Below, one piece after another: positions 63,689 through 64,000 of a stretch of DNA of 64,000 bases. A model generated the notes under the pieces. The model was given only the letters and a program-made list of their open reading frames with translations. It was not told the origin of the DNA and did no database searches. The first letter of the stretch is position 1; the number at the start of each line of letters is the position of its first letter. The stretch is from Leptospira venezuelensis. Lineage in GTDB: Bacteria; Spirochaetota; Leptospiria; Leptospirales; Leptospiraceae. Position numbers and translations under genes: made by a program. Location: positions 1,364,001 through 1,428,000 of the forward strand of contig NZ_NETS01000010.1 in NCBI RefSeq assembly GCF_002150035.1, given 5' to 3'.

Positions 63689-64000
63689 ATGGATCGTATT
63701 GATTGGAAGAAAGTGTTCCGATCTAACTATTTTGAACTAATCTTTATTCTTTTTATATTCTCCTATATTTCTTATCAAAATGCATGGCTATGCGATGATT
63801 CATTTATTAGCTTTAGAGTATTGGATCATTTTGTAAACGGATTTGGTTTACGTTGGAATATTGCTGAGCGTGTGCAGGCGTTTACAAATCCACTTTTAAT
63901 CTTGGTTCTTTCTCCTTTTTATTATACCTATCAGAATATAGTATTCTGGTCTTTTTTTAGCTCATTTGTTTGGGGGCTCACTGCAGTTTATTTTTTAAGA
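63689..64000 (+). CDS. Membrane glycosyltransferase-like protein, cut by window end
   Basis: 104 codons from ATG 63689, open to the last base, no stop. One hydrophobic helix (FELIFILFIFSYISYQ) then CDDSFISFRVLDHFVNGFGL and ERVQAFTNPLLILVL, the DDxFIxFR...G.GL..N..ERVxxxTNP pattern of GT-C type arabinosyl/mannosyl transferases (lipid-linked sugar donors). More segments should lie beyond the window. The start is not certain, since no good ribosome site is seen. Confidence 0.72.
   Translation, partial: MDRIDWKKVFRSNYFELIFILFIFSYISYQNAWLCDDSFISFRVLDHFVNGFGLRWNIAERVQAFTNPLLILVLSPFYYTYQNIVFWSFFSSFVWGLTAVYFLR

Overview
This 64 kb stretch comes from the chromosome of a Leptospira species. The identification rests on lipL41 followed by its small partner lep, leptospiral lipoprotein signals (an Asn, Asp or similar residue before the lipid Cys), a vitamin K-dependent carboxylase-like gene, a lipoprotein with about 12 bacterial Ig (Big_2) domains, spirochaete fliD and a very dense set of sensor kinases. 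Composition looks somewhat more GC-rich than L. interrogans, which would fit another clade of the genus, but I cannot fix the species. I saw no rRNA, tRNA, CRISPR array, prophage or complete insertion sequence. The gene content looks like ordinary chromosome with one repeat-rich intergenic patch (23.8-24.35 kb).

Layout: 0-4.3 kb is the start (minus strand) of the giant Big_2 repeat lipoprotein, whose C-terminus lies outside the window. 4.8-8.2 kb (minus) is TPR lipoprotein - dprA - vitamin K carboxylase-like protein. 8.3-11.1 kb holds a DoxX-like protein, a GNAT enzyme and the nadA-ispF-unknown operon. 11.4-12.8 kb is lipL41-lep with a terminator-like hairpin between them. 12.9-17.2 kb has a B12 radical SAM protein, a hemerythrin-like protein, Cdd1, an AraC regulator and an iron-sulfur uracil-DNA glycosylase. 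17.2-20.4 kb has a STAS protein, galK and pgi. 20.5-25.1 kb has small unknowns, a degenerate GHKL-ATPase-like protein, a GNAT, an ECF sigma-clpP pair, the repeat-rich gap and a DUF2071 protein.

25.1-30.7 kb (minus) is a four-gene operon of two histidine kinases followed by a sugar kinase and a sugar-phosphate nucleotidyltransferase that resemble the AmgK/MurU peptidoglycan-recycling pair. 30.8-33.4 kb has a hydrolase, a NarL-type regulator and an acidic unknown. 33.4-38.1 kb (minus) is ppk1 - FAD-linked hydroxyacid dehydrogenase - small membrane protein - DUF374 acyltransferase. 38.2-40.8 kb holds small exported proteins, a DinB protein, an SH3 lipoprotein and a rhomboid-like membrane protein with a zinc tail. 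40.9-44.8 kb is a 1169-residue sensor kinase plus its receiver protein. 45-49.8 kb has an acyl-CoA dehydrogenase (expected in an organism that lives on fatty acids), then fliD and an unknown partner gene.

49.8-53.4 kb (minus) is a tandem pair of 7TM-PAS-SpoIIE phosphatases. 53.6-58.9 kb has a Cys-rich unknown, ribF, an exported unknown, a second STAS protein, a DnaJ-domain protein, manA and an HNH protein. 58.9-61.6 kb is a small lipoprotein and a hybrid sensor kinase with a lipoprotein-type signal. 61.8-64 kb has a DUF1292 protein, a K+/H+-type antiporter and the start of a membrane glycosyltransferase.

The common theme is signalling: four histidine kinases, two stand-alone response regulators, an ECF sigma factor, an AraC regulator, two STAS proteins, two SpoIIE phosphatases and one degenerate GHKL protein lie within 64 kb, so a partner-switching network is partly encoded here. 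Many starts are TTG or GTG with a good ribosome-binding site. No clearly new multi-gene defence or mobile system was found; the best leads are the vitamin K enzyme, the lipL41/lep hairpin, the kinase-AmgK/MurU operon, the MITE-like element and the spirochaetal fliD partner.
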